From contig JAYUJH010000008.1 in assembly GCA_043765375.1 (NCBI GenBank), positions 61,367 to 125,366 of the forward strand: a DNA stretch of 64,000 bases. Reading direction: 5' to 3'. Source of the stretch: JAYUJH01 sp043765375 (GTDB taxonomy: Bacteria > Pseudomonadota > Alphaproteobacteria > Rickettsiales > UBA998). The translations under genes were made by a program, and so were the position numbers. The notes beneath the pieces are model-generated. The model worked only from the letters and a program-made list of their open reading frames with translations, made no database searches and had not been told where the DNA came from. This document shows, piece after piece, positions 1-8,316 of this stretch; positions within the stretch are counted from its first letter, which is position 1, and the number at the start of each line of letters is the position of its first letter.

Positions 1-260
1 TGGACAAAAATATCACAGAGCAAAATCCAATTGAAACTGACGAAGTTTTGGAAAAAACGCCAATTATTGCTCGCCCAACCACACCAAAAATTAAACGCTT
101 ACCAGTTCGGGCAAAACGTGAATCAACCATCAAAAAAACACCACAAGAGGATTTGCTAGAAAATAGTGGTGCATCTTTGCGTGATGTTCTGCCCGCTGCC
201 AAAATAGATAGTAATAATGTGAATAGCGATAAAATTGACGCAACAGAGCTTGATAATTAA
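1..260 (+). CDS. C-terminal tail of an unknown protein, cut by the window edge
   Basis: The frame starting at base 3 is open from the window edge to the TAA at 258-260, so this is the end of a gene that begins outside the window. The visible tail of about 85 residues is hydrophilic. It has a basic, proline-containing stretch (TPKIKRLPVRAKRE) and then an Asn/Asp-rich acidic end, as in a disordered tail. No domain can be recognised. A TTG at 48 could act as a start, but nothing supports a separate small gene because the frame stays open upstream of it. The next gene starts 56 bases downstream on the same strand. Confidence 0.55.
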   Translation, partial: DKNITEQNPIETDEVLEKTPIIARPTTPKIKRLPVRAKRESTIKKTPQEDLLENSGASLRDVLPAAKIDSNNVNSDKIDATELDN

Positions 261-316
261 CAATATATATCTAGCAAAAATCAGATAATACAAAAATTAA
301 ATAACGCAAAAACTAT

Positions 317-1168
317 ATGGCGCAAAAATTATATGATAACTTAAAGATAAAATCCTTTTGTGCCTTAGAAATTGAGTGGTATTTGTTGCATGAAGTTGCA
401 GAAAACTTTGATTTATCCGCAATCCATGAAAAAATCACCGTATCAAATGAATTGCGCCATGAATATATCAATCAATTCAAGCATAATTGCGCTAATATAC
501 CTCTACATTCCGCAAGCATAGAAGTGGGTGACGGGCAGGTTGAGGCAGCATTGCAACCAACTTGTAATATAGCACAATTATTGTATGATGCGGAAAAATT
601 GCAACAAATAGCACGGCAAACCGCACAGAAAATGCAGCTTATCACTTGTTTTGAGGCTAAACCATTCCCGCAAGCACATGGCAATGGGTTGCATATCCAT
701 ATCCATTTGGAAGATTTCACGGGGCAGCAATTATTTTGGCTAGAAGAAGGGGAAATCAGTGAATATCTCGGTTATGCGATTGCAGGATTGCTCACAAATA
801 TGCAACTTGATTTACCAATTTTTGCAGGCAGTGAACACGCCATGCAACGCTACCAATCGGGTTTTAATGCACCCACAAATATTAGCTGGGGGTTCAATAA
901 CCGCACCACAGCGTTGCGATTGCCTGATAATGTTGGGCATGTGACGGGACTTGAGGCAATTTTACAAATGCGAAGTGAGGCGCATACTCGGCGTTACAAA
1001 CGAATTGAGCATCGTGTGCCAAGTGCAGAAGCAGATTTGAGTGCGGTATTAGAGGCGATTTTAACCGCAATTTATGATGGTATCACCAATAAACTCCCTC
1101 ACCCCGCACCAATTCATGGCAATGCTTATGATGCTGGTTATGAGTTAATCTCACTGACGGCTACTTGA
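317..1168 (+). CDS. Glutamine synthetase-like protein, catalytic domain only
   Basis: The 283-aa protein keeps the landmarks of the glutamine synthetase catalytic fold in order: ALEIEWYLL near the start, an EVGDGQVEAAL strand, the metal/ammonia-site motif as GNGLHIHIHL, the nucleotide-site signature NNRTTALRLP, and a C-terminal EHRVPSAEADLSAVLEAIL helix. Classical bacterial GlnA proteins are about 440-470 aa. The N-terminal beta-grasp domain that completes the active site between subunits is absent, because the catalytic motifs begin within the first 20 residues. This suggests a GS-family ligase with another amine substrate (as in PuuA-like enzymes) or a partner-dependent protein, rather than the main glutamine synthetase. 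The ATG at 317 lacks a clear Shine-Dalgarno. The gene stands alone, facing the convergent holA. Confidence 0.75.
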   Translation: MAQKLYDNLKIKSFCALEIEWYLLHEVAENFDLSAIHEKITVSNELRHEYINQFKHNCANIPLHSASIEVGDGQVEAALQPTCNIAQLLYDAEKLQQIARQTAQKMQLITCFEAKPFPQAHGNGLHIHIHLEDFTGQQLFWLEEGEISEYLGYAIAGLLTNMQLDLPIFAGSEHAMQRYQSGFNAPTNISWGFNNRTTALRLPDNVGHVTGLEAILQMRSEAHTRRYKRIEHRVPSAEADLSAVLEAILTAIYDGITNKLPHPAPIHGNAYDAGYELISLTAT

Positions 1169-1273
1169 CAAAATAAATATCTGAAAAATGGCAAGCTGAA
1201 AAAACACAATATAAACATCAACAAAAAATATTAGAAAATGTTTAATAAAAAATAACAATAGCCTAAAATCAAT

Positions 1274-2272
1274 TCAAGCAAAATTAATCAATTCCTGCAT
1301 GATTATAAAATCCTGCGCTCCCGTGCTTTTGCTCAGAACCTCAAGTGCAACCAACTTATTTTGCAACCGCATCAAATCCGTTGGATTCTTCCAGCGAATC
1401 ATCGCTTTAGCATAAAGTGGTTGGCTCGCAAATGGAATAAAAGGGCGATTATATTTCACCAAATCCGATGGCACACCACCACGAGAATATTTTTCCACCA
1501 GCCCGCCAAGGGTGGTGAAATGATATTGCAACACCCGCATTGCCGCCACCATGCTTTCACCTGATTGCATCAACCGTTCTGTCATACGAGTGAATGCTAA
1601 CTTGTTGCCCGCTAGCAGCTCCAACATCGCTTGATATAACATCAAATGCTGATTATCCGCACAACATTTTAGCACAATCTCGGAGGTTAGCACTCTATCA
1701 TCTCCCATATAAATATTGATTTTCTCAATCTCTGATTTAATAATCGCCCGATCATTGCCAAGCATGGAGCTAAGAATCATTAGCACATCTTTGTGGAAAC
1801 TAATATTTCTCTCAATCAGCATCGCATTAATCACCCTGTTTAACGCATCGCCCTCCACACGGTAACAAGCGATTCCTGCCATTGACTTGCATTTTTCATC
1901 TTCAAATAATGCTTTGAGCGAAGATTTGCTATCCAATTCTCCCGCCATCACAATCAAATAATTCAATTCATAATTAGCGTTATAAATATTTTTCAAAATC
2001 TCAGTTAAATAATTTCCTGCATCACGCACCACCACGCAAGGAGGGTCACCCATCAAACTCATTGCACTGAGTGCATCATGCAATATTGCTGGTTCAGATA
2101 AAATATCTGGCAAATCAAGCTTGGTTAGTGCAAAATCATCGCTTTCATCAATTTTCAAACTTTTCAATAATGTCTGATATTGTAGCTTAACCAACCCATA
2201 ATCCGCCCCATAAATTAAAAATGCTCGGCATGATGCTGGGATTTTAGCAAAATCATCTGGTTTTAGCTTCAT
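1274..2272 (-). CDS. holA: DNA polymerase III delta subunit
   Basis: At 332 aa it has the usual length of the delta subunit, the clamp-loader protein that opens the beta sliding clamp. The N-terminal KPDDFAKIPASCRAFLIYGADYG matches the start of alphaproteobacterial HolA, where a degenerate AAA+ core begins with a strand followed by a P-loop-like turn without a functional Walker A. The middle (MLGNDRAIIKSEIEKI) matches the conserved HolA region that follows the AAA+ core. Its place directly downstream of leuS and lptE on the same strand is a familiar alphaproteobacterial arrangement and adds confidence. The gap to lptE is 14 bases, so the three genes are probably cotranscribed. Confidence 0.88.
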   Translation of the reverse strand: MKLKPDDFAKIPASCRAFLIYGADYGLVKLQYQTLLKSLKIDESDDFALTKLDLPDILSEPAILHDALSAMSLMGDPPCVVVRDAGNYLTEILKNIYNANYELNYLIVMAGELDSKSSLKALFEDEKCKSMAGIACYRVEGDALNRVINAMLIERNISFHKDVLMILSSMLGNDRAIIKSEIEKINIYMGDDRVLTSEIVLKCCADNQHLMLYQAMLELLAGNKLAFTRMTERLMQSGESMVAAMRVLQYHFTTLGGLVEKYSRGGVPSDLVKYNRPFIPFASQPLYAKAMIRWKNPTDLMRLQNKLVALEVLSKSTGAQDFIIMQELINFA

Positions 2273-2286
2273 TTATCCTGCCCCCC

Positions 2287-2850
2287 TCATTTAGATTGTC
2301 CTTTCATTCCATTCGTTCCCACTTTTGCTTCCGTTTTCACATTCTCAATTTTATTAAAATAATCAATCAGGCGCAAACGCAACTCCTCTGCCACCGCTTC
2401 AATCACCTGCTTTTTAGCATCTTTTCCCGCAACATAAGTGGAATAATCCGCATTAGCGATGCTATAACTACTAAATCGCTCAAATGCACCTTGATTTTGC
2501 ACCACTCCGTTTGCATCTAACAACTGATAATTTGCATTGCCAATCACACGGTAACGCTGAGTTGTTCCATTTGATTCAATACTAAGCGGCAACACACTTA
2601 AACCTAAATTAGGAATAAGCACATATTTCGGTTGCGTCCCTTGTTGCGTATTTCCCTCTCCATGCAAATCAGCCCCACCACCAGCATAAATGGAATCCTC
2701 CAATGATGCTTTCAGCGTTTGCGCCTCACGGTTATCAGGGGCAGATATGCTAATATTTTGCAATTGAGTGCGCAACTGCCCCTGCTGATAGACGGGGGTG
2801 AACCCACATGCACCAACCATAAGCAATAGAATAATTAAAACCGCTTTCAT
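2287..2850 (-). CDS. lptE: LPS-assembly lipoprotein LptE
   Basis: The protein has 187 aa and a lipoprotein signal peptide: Lys2, a hydrophobic stretch, and the lipobox VGAC with the lipidated Cys at about residue 15, followed by GFTPVYQ, which is typical of LptE. LptE plugs the LptD barrel and helps insert lipopolysaccharide into the outer membrane. The body shows the expected alternation of a small alpha/beta fold (YRVIGNANYQLLDANG, then QVIEAVAEELRLRLIDYF). The start codon overlaps the leuS stop by 4 bases (ATGA), which argues for translational coupling. Assignment rests on the lipobox, the length and the leuS-lptE-holA order. Confidence 0.85.
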   Translation of the reverse strand: MKAVLIILLLMVGACGFTPVYQQGQLRTQLQNISISAPDNREAQTLKASLEDSIYAGGGADLHGEGNTQQGTQPKYVLIPNLGLSVLPLSIESNGTTQRYRVIGNANYQLLDANGVVQNQGAFERFSSYSIANADYSTYVAGKDAKKQVIEAVAEELRLRLIDYFNKIENVKTEAKVGTNGMKGQSK

Positions 2851-5800
2851 GCTGCAACCACATTAACAATTTTTCCCTGCACACAAATAACTTTACGCAC
2901 ATTCAAGCCCTGCAAATGCTTCTGCACAGCGGGGAGTGCAAGCGCACGGGATTCCAGCTCAGCGTTGGAGGTATCTTTTTTCACCTGCAAAGTTTCCCGT
3001 AATTTACCATTAATTTGCACCCCAATAGTGATTTCATCATCTGCTAGCACCGCCATATCAGCCACAGGAAATGCTTGCTGCACAACCAAACCCGCCTCAC
3101 CAATCGCCACCCACATGCTTTCAGCCAAATGCGGCATGAAAGGGGCAATCAACAAAATCAAGTTCTTCAAGCCATGATGATATAAAACGGCTGCAACAGC
3201 ATCGTTCAAATCTAGCTCATCAAGCGCATTGCTGCACTCACGAATGCTTGCTACCGCTTTGTTGAATTGAAACTGCTCAATCGCTTCACGCACTGCAATA
3301 ATAGTTTTCTGCAACTGACGATAAACTGGCATTTGGCTTGAGGTAAGTTCGTTATAATCAGTGAAGATAACTCTCTTCTCCCCCTTCATTGCTACCGTTT
3401 CCATTGTTGCTGCCTCCTCCATTATTGGATTAGCTAGATTAGGGGCGACAAACTCCGCCCCCTCCACCCTTGCGGGGGAGGGCTGGGGTGGGGGGTTAAA
3501 GTTTAGTGGGGAGGAGTTTAATTGCGGGAGTTCTTCTCCCCTCTCACTTTGGGAGAGGGGTTGGGGGTGAGGGGAAGCCCTCTCCTGCTTGAGGGAGAGG
3601 GTTGGGTGAGGGCAATGTTGCGCCACACGCCCCCCATCTTGCGCCATGCGCCATAGGCGGTTCACATAACGCCATGCGCCTTCAATTCCTGCTTCCGTCC
3701 ATTCCAAATCACGCTCGGGTGGTGAATCTGACATCATGAAAAGCCTGGCCGTATCCGCTCCAAACTTGGCAATAATCCCCCGCGGGTCAACGGTATTATT
3801 CTTGGATTTGCTCATTTTTTGCGTGCGCATAACGCTGACTTTTTCACCCGACAAACTTACCCACTCACCATCTTCACCTCGCTTCACTTCTTCAGGGTAA
3901 AGCCATTTGCCGCTTAAATCTTGGTAAGTTTCATGTGTTACCATTCCTTGAGTGCGCAAGTTTTTGAATGGCTCTTGCACATCAACATAGCCAAGTTTTG
4001 CCAATGCACGAGTGAAAAACCTTGCATAAAGCAAATGCAAAACCGCATGTTCAATTCCACCAATATAGCAATCAACGGGTAATAGTGCATTTGCCGCCTT
4101 CGCATCAATTCCACCTGCAAAATGCGGCGAACAAAATCTTGCAAAATACCATGATGATTCAAAAAATGTATCAAATGTATCAGTCTCTCGCACCGCAGGT
4201 TTGCCACATTGCGGGCAATCAACATGTTTCCATGTTGCATGGTTAGCAAGTGGGTTGCCAACACCGTCAAAGCTCACTCCATCTTTGGGCAACTCAACTG
4301 GCAGTTGATCCTCTGGCACTGGCACAGCTCCGCAATCATCACAATGAATAATCGGAATTGGACAACCCCAATAACGCTGACGTGAAACTCCCCAATCACG
4401 CAGACGATAATTCACTTGACGAGTTCCCGCTTGCATTTCCTCTAATTTTTTGATGGCTGCTTCTTTAGCATCTGCCACATTCAAACCATTTAAGAACTCA
4501 GAATTAATTAGCACTCCGTCACCCGTGAATGCTTCATGTGCAATATCCACTCCCTCGCCTGCAACCCCCTCACTTTCAACCACGCGCTTAATCGGCAATC
4601 CATATTTGCTTGCGAACTCATAATCACGCACATCATGCGCAGGGCAACCAAATACTGCCCCCGTGCCATATTCCATCAACACAAAATTAGCAATATATAT
4701 CGGGTGCAACTCGCCATTAAATGGGTTTTGCACCTTAAGCCCCGTATCAACCCCTAGTTTTTCGGCTTTTTCAATCGCCTCCTCACTAGTGCCAGACTTT
4801 GCACAATCCGCAATGAAATCCGCAATGGTAAAGTCACCCGCTGCCAATTTTTCAGCGGATATTTTCTCAGCTAACGGGTGCGAAGATGCAATTGCCAGAA
4901 AACTCATGCCAAATAATGTGTCAGGACGTGTGGTATATGCTTTGATAAAATTAGGGGGTAGGGTTGAGGGGGTAGGGTTTATTTGGCTTTCATCAACAGC
5001 GAACCCTAATTCATTCAGCCCCCACCCTAACCCTCCCCCATAAGGGGGGAGGGAACTTACATCTCGCTCAAATGCTAGATTTTGTTCTCCAACATAAGAG
5101 CCCTCGCCCAACCCTCTCCCCTTGGGAGAGGGGTCTTCCACCGCACTCATTGCTACTCCCTCTCCCATTGGGAGAGGGTTGGGGTGAGGGTTAGATAAAT
5201 GTGATTTGTGGGGATATTCCCCTCTCCCATCGGGAGAGGGGTTAGGGGTGAGGGCAGAAAGGTGAGTGGTGAGGGTTTCACCATTAATCTCAAACTCAAT
5301 CACCGCACCGCTAGATTTACCAATCCAATTTTGTTGCATCAAGCGCACTTTTTCTGGCCAACCATCAAGCTGTTGCAAGCCATCAAGCAAATCACCCGCA
5401 AAATCAGTGATACGCAAAAACCACTGGCTCAACCGCTTGCGTTCCACCACCGCACCAGACCGCCACCCTTTGCCATCAATCACCTGCTCATTAGCAAGCA
5501 CCGTATTATCCACAGGATCCCAATTCACCACACCTTCTTTGCGGTAAGCAATCCCCGCCTTCAACATGCTCAAAAAGAACCGTTGCTCATGTTGATAATA
5601 TTCTGGGTCACATGTTGCAATTTCCCTGCTCCAATCATAAGAAAAGCCTATCATCTTCAACTGCTCACGCATTGATGCAATGTTGGAATATGTCCAATCA
5701 GCAGGGTGAATGCCTCTCGCTATTGCTGCATTTTCCGCTGGCAACCCAAATGCGTCCCACCCCATAGGATATAACACATTAAACCCGCAAGCTCGCTTGA

Positions 5801-6089
5801 ACCTTGCAGTCACATCACCAAGAGTATAATTCCTAACATGCCCCATATGAATATTTCCCGATGGATACGGAAACATTTCAAGCACATAATATTTTTCCTT
5901 TGATGATTTCTCATCAGAATGTTTGTTGTTTGATGAACAATCATCAGAATGTTTGTTGTTTGATGAACAATCATCAAATGCAAAACACCCTTCAGCCTCC
6001 CACTTTGCTTGCCAATAAGCCTCAGATATAGAGGGTTCATATTGCGTTGTTGTGATAAAGTCTGAATTATTTTCTATTTTGTTTTCCAT
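2847..6089 (-). CDS. leuS: Leucyl-tRNA synthetase with in-frame repeat insertions
   Basis: This class I synthetase charges tRNA-Leu. The HIGH motif is HMGH at residues 81-84, preceded by MFPYPSGNI. KMSKSKNN lies near residue 760, and the CP1 editing domain carries TTRPDTLFG near residue 384. The protein has 1080 aa where about 860-880 is usual. The excess is explained by three low-complexity segments: a duplicated DDCSSNNKHS decapeptide at about residues 40-59, a segment at about 275-378 just before the editing-domain TTRPDT, and a segment at about 822-889 before the anticodon-binding region. The last two are translated from GC-rich palindromic repeats (see the repeat entries) and read as Pro/Gly/Arg-rich peptides such as NPHPNPLPMGEG. 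No stop codon or frameshift is introduced and all catalytic motifs survive, so the gene is probably functional. Confidence 0.95.
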   Translation of the reverse strand: MENKIENNSDFITTTQYEPSISEAYWQAKWEAEGCFAFDDCSSNNKHSDDCSSNNKHSDEKSSKEKYYVLEMFPYPSGNIHMGHVRNYTLGDVTARFKRACGFNVLYPMGWDAFGLPAENAAIARGIHPADWTYSNIASMREQLKMIGFSYDWSREIATCDPEYYQHEQRFFLSMLKAGIAYRKEGVVNWDPVDNTVLANEQVIDGKGWRSGAVVERKRLSQWFLRITDFAGDLLDGLQQLDGWPEKVRLMQQNWIGKSSGAVIEFEINGETLTTHLSALTPNPSPDGRGEYPHKSHLSNPHPNPLPMGEGVAMSAVEDPSPKGRGLGEGSYVGEQNLAFERDVSSLPPYGGGLGWGLNELGFAVDESQINPTPSTLPPNFIKAYTTRPDTLFGMSFLAIASSHPLAEKISAEKLAAGDFTIADFIADCAKSGTSEEAIEKAEKLGVDTGLKVQNPFNGELHPIYIANFVLMEYGTGAVFGCPAHDVRDYEFASKYGLPIKRVVESEGVAGEGVDIAHEAFTGDGVLINSEFLNGLNVADAKEAAIKKLEEMQAGTRQVNYRLRDWGVSRQRYWGCPIPIIHCDDCGAVPVPEDQLPVELPKDGVSFDGVGNPLANHATWKHVDCPQCGKPAVRETDTFDTFFESSWYFARFCSPHFAGGIDAKAANALLPVDCYIGGIEHAVLHLLYARFFTRALAKLGYVDVQEPFKNLRTQGMVTHETYQDLSGKWLYPEEVKRGEDGEWVSLSGEKVSVMRTQKMSKSKNNTVDPRGIIAKFGADTARLFMMSDSPPERDLEWTEAGIEGAWRYVNRLWRMAQDGGRVAQHCPHPTLSLKQERASPHPQPLSQSERGEELPQLNSSPLNFNPPPQPSPARVEGAEFVAPNLANPIMEEAATMETVAMKGEKRVIFTDYNELTSSQMPVYRQLQKTIIAVREAIEQFQFNKAVASIRECSNALDELDLNDAVAAVLYHHGLKNLILLIAPFMPHLAESMWVAIGEAGLVVQQAFPVADMAVLADDEITIGVQINGKLRETLQVKKDTSNAELESRALALPAVQKHLQGLNVRKVICVQGKIVNVVAA
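3457..3612. repeat. Cluster of GC-rich palindromic repeats inside leuS (C-terminal side)
   Basis: At least three units sit in tandem: 3457-3495, 3535-3574 and 3578-3612. Each is a hairpin of the form CCCTCTC-loop-GAGAGGG followed by a G-rich arm (GGTTGGGGGTGAGGGG). The block is far richer in G+C than the flanking leuS sequence. It is translated in frame within leuS as HPTLSLKQERASPHPQPLSQ and the following residues. The core CCTCCACCCTTGCGGGG at 3461-3477 recurs exactly at 34443-34459 in an intergenic region, which shows this is a dispersed element rather than native synthetase sequence. Confidence 0.85.
4945..5257. repeat. Cluster of GC-rich palindromic repeats inside the leuS editing domain
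   Basis: Four hairpin units can be read: 5019-5053, 5101-5136, 5158-5191 and 5218-5257. A G-rich tandem GGGGTAGGGTT lies at 4950-4980. Units at 5158 and 5218 share CTCTCCCAT-GGGAGAGGG followed by GGGGTGAGGG. The 5101 unit lies in the opposite orientation. Spacers between units are ordinary AT-richer sequence encoding peptides such as YVGEQNLAFERD. The whole block keeps the leuS frame and inserts roughly 100 residues between the first CP1 strands and TTRPDTLFG. Confidence 0.85.
5911..5970. repeat. Exact 30-bp tandem duplication in leuS
   Basis: Bases 5911-5940 and 5941-5970 are identical. On the coding strand they give two copies of a ten-residue unit (SSNNKHSDDC in register) near the N terminus of LeuRS, ahead of the HIGH motif. 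The length is a multiple of three, so the frame is kept. The perfect identity suggests a recent duplication or an unstable tract. Confidence 0.9.
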
Positions 6090-6192
6090 AATTGTTACAT
6101 ATAATCATTTTTAACTTGATGCAAAATAATTTTTTGCTTATTAACTAATATAAAATAAATTATGTAATTAAAAAGTAAGAGTTCTTAAAGAT

Positions 6193-6960
6193 ATGACAAC
6201 CACCCAAACAACACAACAAATTGGTGCGAGTATTGATCCAGTCGCAGCGGCAGAACTTGCGGGCAAAATGGTTCATGATATGTCCGTTTGGGGTATGTTT
6301 ATGCAAGCAGATTTCGTGGTGAAAGCTGTGATGATTATGTTGTTGCTCGCCTCATTTTGGTGCTGGGCAATTATCTTTGAGAAAATATCCAAGTTCGGCA
6401 CATTAAAAGCCAAAGCAGCCAATTTTGAAAGTGAGTTCTGGGCAGCCGAAACATTGGAAACTTTCTATGAAAAAGCCAAACGCAAATCAAAGCACCCATT
6501 CGTTGCCACTTTCATTGCCGCAATGGACGAATGGTTTCGCACTAACAAACAAGTTCGTAGCCGCACCAACGCAGCCCTAATGCCAAGCAGCATTGACCGC
6601 ATTGCCAAAATTATGAGCGTCACTCGCAACCGTGAACTCGCCAAACTTGAGCGTGGACTTGGCTTTTTGGCAACAGTTGGCTCTGCTGCACCTTTTATTG
6701 GGCTTTTTGGCACAGTATGGGGCATCATGAACAGCTTTCAATCTATCGCATTTTCCAACAATACCTCACTCGCCGTTGTCGCTCCCGGGATCGCCGAAGC
6801 ATTGCTTGCCACTGCCATAGGGTTATTTGCAGCCATTCCAGCCGTAATCGCTTATAACCGTTTTTCAGGGGACTTAAACAAATATGCGGGGCATTTGGAA
6901 GATTTTGAAGTTGAGTTCTTGGCATTAATCTCACGTCAAGCTGATGAAGCGAGGGCATAA
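6193..6960 (+). CDS. tolQ: Tol-Pal system proton channel subunit TolQ
   Basis: The 255-aa protein belongs to the TolQ/ExbB/MotA family. There is one membrane helix near residues 44-64 (VVKAVMIMLLLASFWCWAII), a large cytoplasmic loop, and two C-terminal helices containing the family signature GLLGTVWGI-like FIGLFGTVWGIMNSF and VAPGIAEALLATAIGLFAAIPAV. TolQ and TolR form the inner-membrane motor that uses the proton gradient to energise TolA for outer-membrane constriction at division. It is called TolQ rather than ExbB because tolR and tolA follow directly. Its TAA stop overlaps the tolR ATG by one base. Confidence 0.92.
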   Translation: MTTTQTTQQIGASIDPVAAAELAGKMVHDMSVWGMFMQADFVVKAVMIMLLLASFWCWAIIFEKISKFGTLKAKAANFESEFWAAETLETFYEKAKRKSKHPFVATFIAAMDEWFRTNKQVRSRTNAALMPSSIDRIAKIMSVTRNRELAKLERGLGFLATVGSAAPFIGLFGTVWGIMNSFQSIAFSNNTSLAVVAPGIAEALLATAIGLFAAIPAVIAYNRFSGDLNKYAGHLEDFEVEFLALISRQADEARA

Positions 6961-7394
6961 TGGGAGCGCAACTTGGAGGCGGAAATAACAGGCGGGGCAG
7001 ACGTGGTAATCAAGGTTTCACCGAAATAAACGTCACGCCATTTGTTGATGTAATGTTGGTGTTGCTGGTGATATTCATGGTAACCGCCCCGATGCTTACC
7101 GCAGGGGTTGAGGTGGAACTGCCCGATTCCAAAGCTGGATCTGTGCAAGGCAAAGATGAGCCACTGACTGTGACAATTAAAGCAGATGGTATTATTTTTG
7201 TGCAAGAAACTAAGATTTTAGCCGATAGTTTAATCCCCAAACTCAAAGCCATTTCAGGAGAAAAGTTGGATACACGCATTTTTGTGCGTGGCGATTCCAA
7301 TGTAGATTATGGGCAGGTGATGAAAGTCGTTGGTGATATATCCTATGCAGGGTTCAAAAAAGTTGCGTTAATCACGGAAAATAAGGGACGTTAA
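6960..7394 (+). CDS. tolR: Tol-Pal system motor subunit TolR
   Basis: The 144-aa protein has a basic Gly/Arg N terminus and then INVTPFVDVMLVLLVIFMV, the TolR/ExbD membrane helix with the conserved proton-path Asp (VDVML). A periplasmic domain follows (GVEVELPDSKAG to RGDSNVDYGQVMKVVGDI). This layout is diagnostic of the family. TolR shares the TolQ channel and binds peptidoglycan when activated. Translational coupling with tolQ is likely from the TAATG overlap. Confidence 0.93.
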   Translation: MGAQLGGGNNRRGRRGNQGFTEINVTPFVDVMLVLLVIFMVTAPMLTAGVEVELPDSKAGSVQGKDEPLTVTIKADGIIFVQETKILADSLIPKLKAISGEKLDTRIFVRGDSNVDYGQVMKVVGDISYAGFKKVALITENKGR

Positions 7395-7397
7395 AAC

Positions 7398-8315
7398 GTG
7401 AATAATTCGCATGATTTGTCACGAGACTCTGATTTGTCCCGAGGAATGTTGCTCTCAATAGGTATTCATTTTACCCTATTTGTGATTGCTTTCATTGGCT
7501 TGCCAGATTGGTTCAACAAAAAGATTGAACCACAACCAATGGTGATTTCACTGGAGCAATTGCCAATAACCGACCGCACCAATGTTCGCCCCTCTAAGCA
7601 ACCAATTGTGAAGCAAGCGCAACCACCAGCCCCCGCCAAAGCACCGCCTCAACCGCTAACCTCCAAGCCAAAACCTCCGCCACCGCCTGAAGTTAAGCCA
7701 GATCCACCAAAGGAAACACCGAAAGAAAAGCCTAAGCCAGAGCCAATCCCTGAGAAAAAAGCGGATAAAAAACCACCTCCGCCACCAAAGGAGCAGCCAA
7801 AACCAACTCCTCCCGCCAAAAAGCCCACTCCAACTGAAGCCAAGCCCGACAAAGCAGCAGATGAAGCGATGGAAGACCAAGCATTAAAAGATTTAATTGA
7901 TAAAGCAGTTAGCAATGATTCCAAAGAGAAACCAGTTGCCAAACCCGCCCCTGCACAAAATCTCACCAAATCTGATGCACCTTACGACCCTAGCCTTCCT
8001 CTTTCAATCAGTGAGCGTGATGCTATAACCAGCCAATTTGTGCAATGTTGGCGGTTGCCTGCGGGTTCTGCCAAAGATTATTCCCTCAAAGTCAGTGTGG
8101 ACGTATGGTTGCGCCCCGATGGAAGCGTGATTAAGGCGCATTTAACTTCCGATCAACGGGGGAAATATAACGCTGATGGAGTGTTTCGTGCCGCCGCCGA
8201 TGGTGCGTTGCGTGCCGTTCATATGTGCAGCCCGCTGAAAAACCTCCCTACCAATAAATATGACACATGGAAGGAAATGCGCCTCAATTTTGACCCATCA
8301 ATGCAGTTATATTGA
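7398..8315 (+). CDS. tolA: TolA-like envelope-spanning protein
   Basis: The 305-aa protein starts at a GTG with an AAGGGA Shine-Dalgarno at 7383-7388. It has an N-terminal membrane helix (GMLLSIGIHFTLFVIAFIGLP, with the conserved Ser-His of TolA/TonB helices). A Pro/Lys/Glu-rich linker covers roughly residues 55-165, in place of the long alanine helix of enterobacterial TolA. The C-terminal domain (DAITSQFVQCWRLPAGSAKD, then VDVWLRPDGSVIKAHL) resembles the TolA/TonB C-terminal fold. The position after tolQR makes TolA the natural call. tolB and pal, which usually follow, are not next. Confidence 0.85.
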   Translation: MNNSHDLSRDSDLSRGMLLSIGIHFTLFVIAFIGLPDWFNKKIEPQPMVISLEQLPITDRTNVRPSKQPIVKQAQPPAPAKAPPQPLTSKPKPPPPPEVKPDPPKETPKEKPKPEPIPEKKADKKPPPPPKEQPKPTPPAKKPTPTEAKPDKAADEAMEDQALKDLIDKAVSNDSKEKPVAKPAPAQNLTKSDAPYDPSLPLSISERDAITSQFVQCWRLPAGSAKDYSLKVSVDVWLRPDGSVIKAHLTSDQRGKYNADGVFRAAADGALRAVHMCSPLKNLPTNKYDTWKEMRLNFDPSMQLY

Positions 8316-8316
8316 G

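Noticed and set aside
3361..5675. Several plus-strand reading frames opposite leuS, some above 100 codons
   Set aside because: They are antisense to an intact synthetase and owe their Pro/Gly-rich stretches to the GC-rich repeats. No ribosome-binding site or family resemblance.
6193..7394. ExbB-ExbD rather than TolQ-TolR
   Set aside because: A TolA-like gene follows directly with no TonB or receptor gene nearby.
7649..7969. Minus-strand Gly/Ser-rich frame inside tolA
   Set aside because: Mirror of the Pro/Lys-rich TolA linker; no independent evidence.
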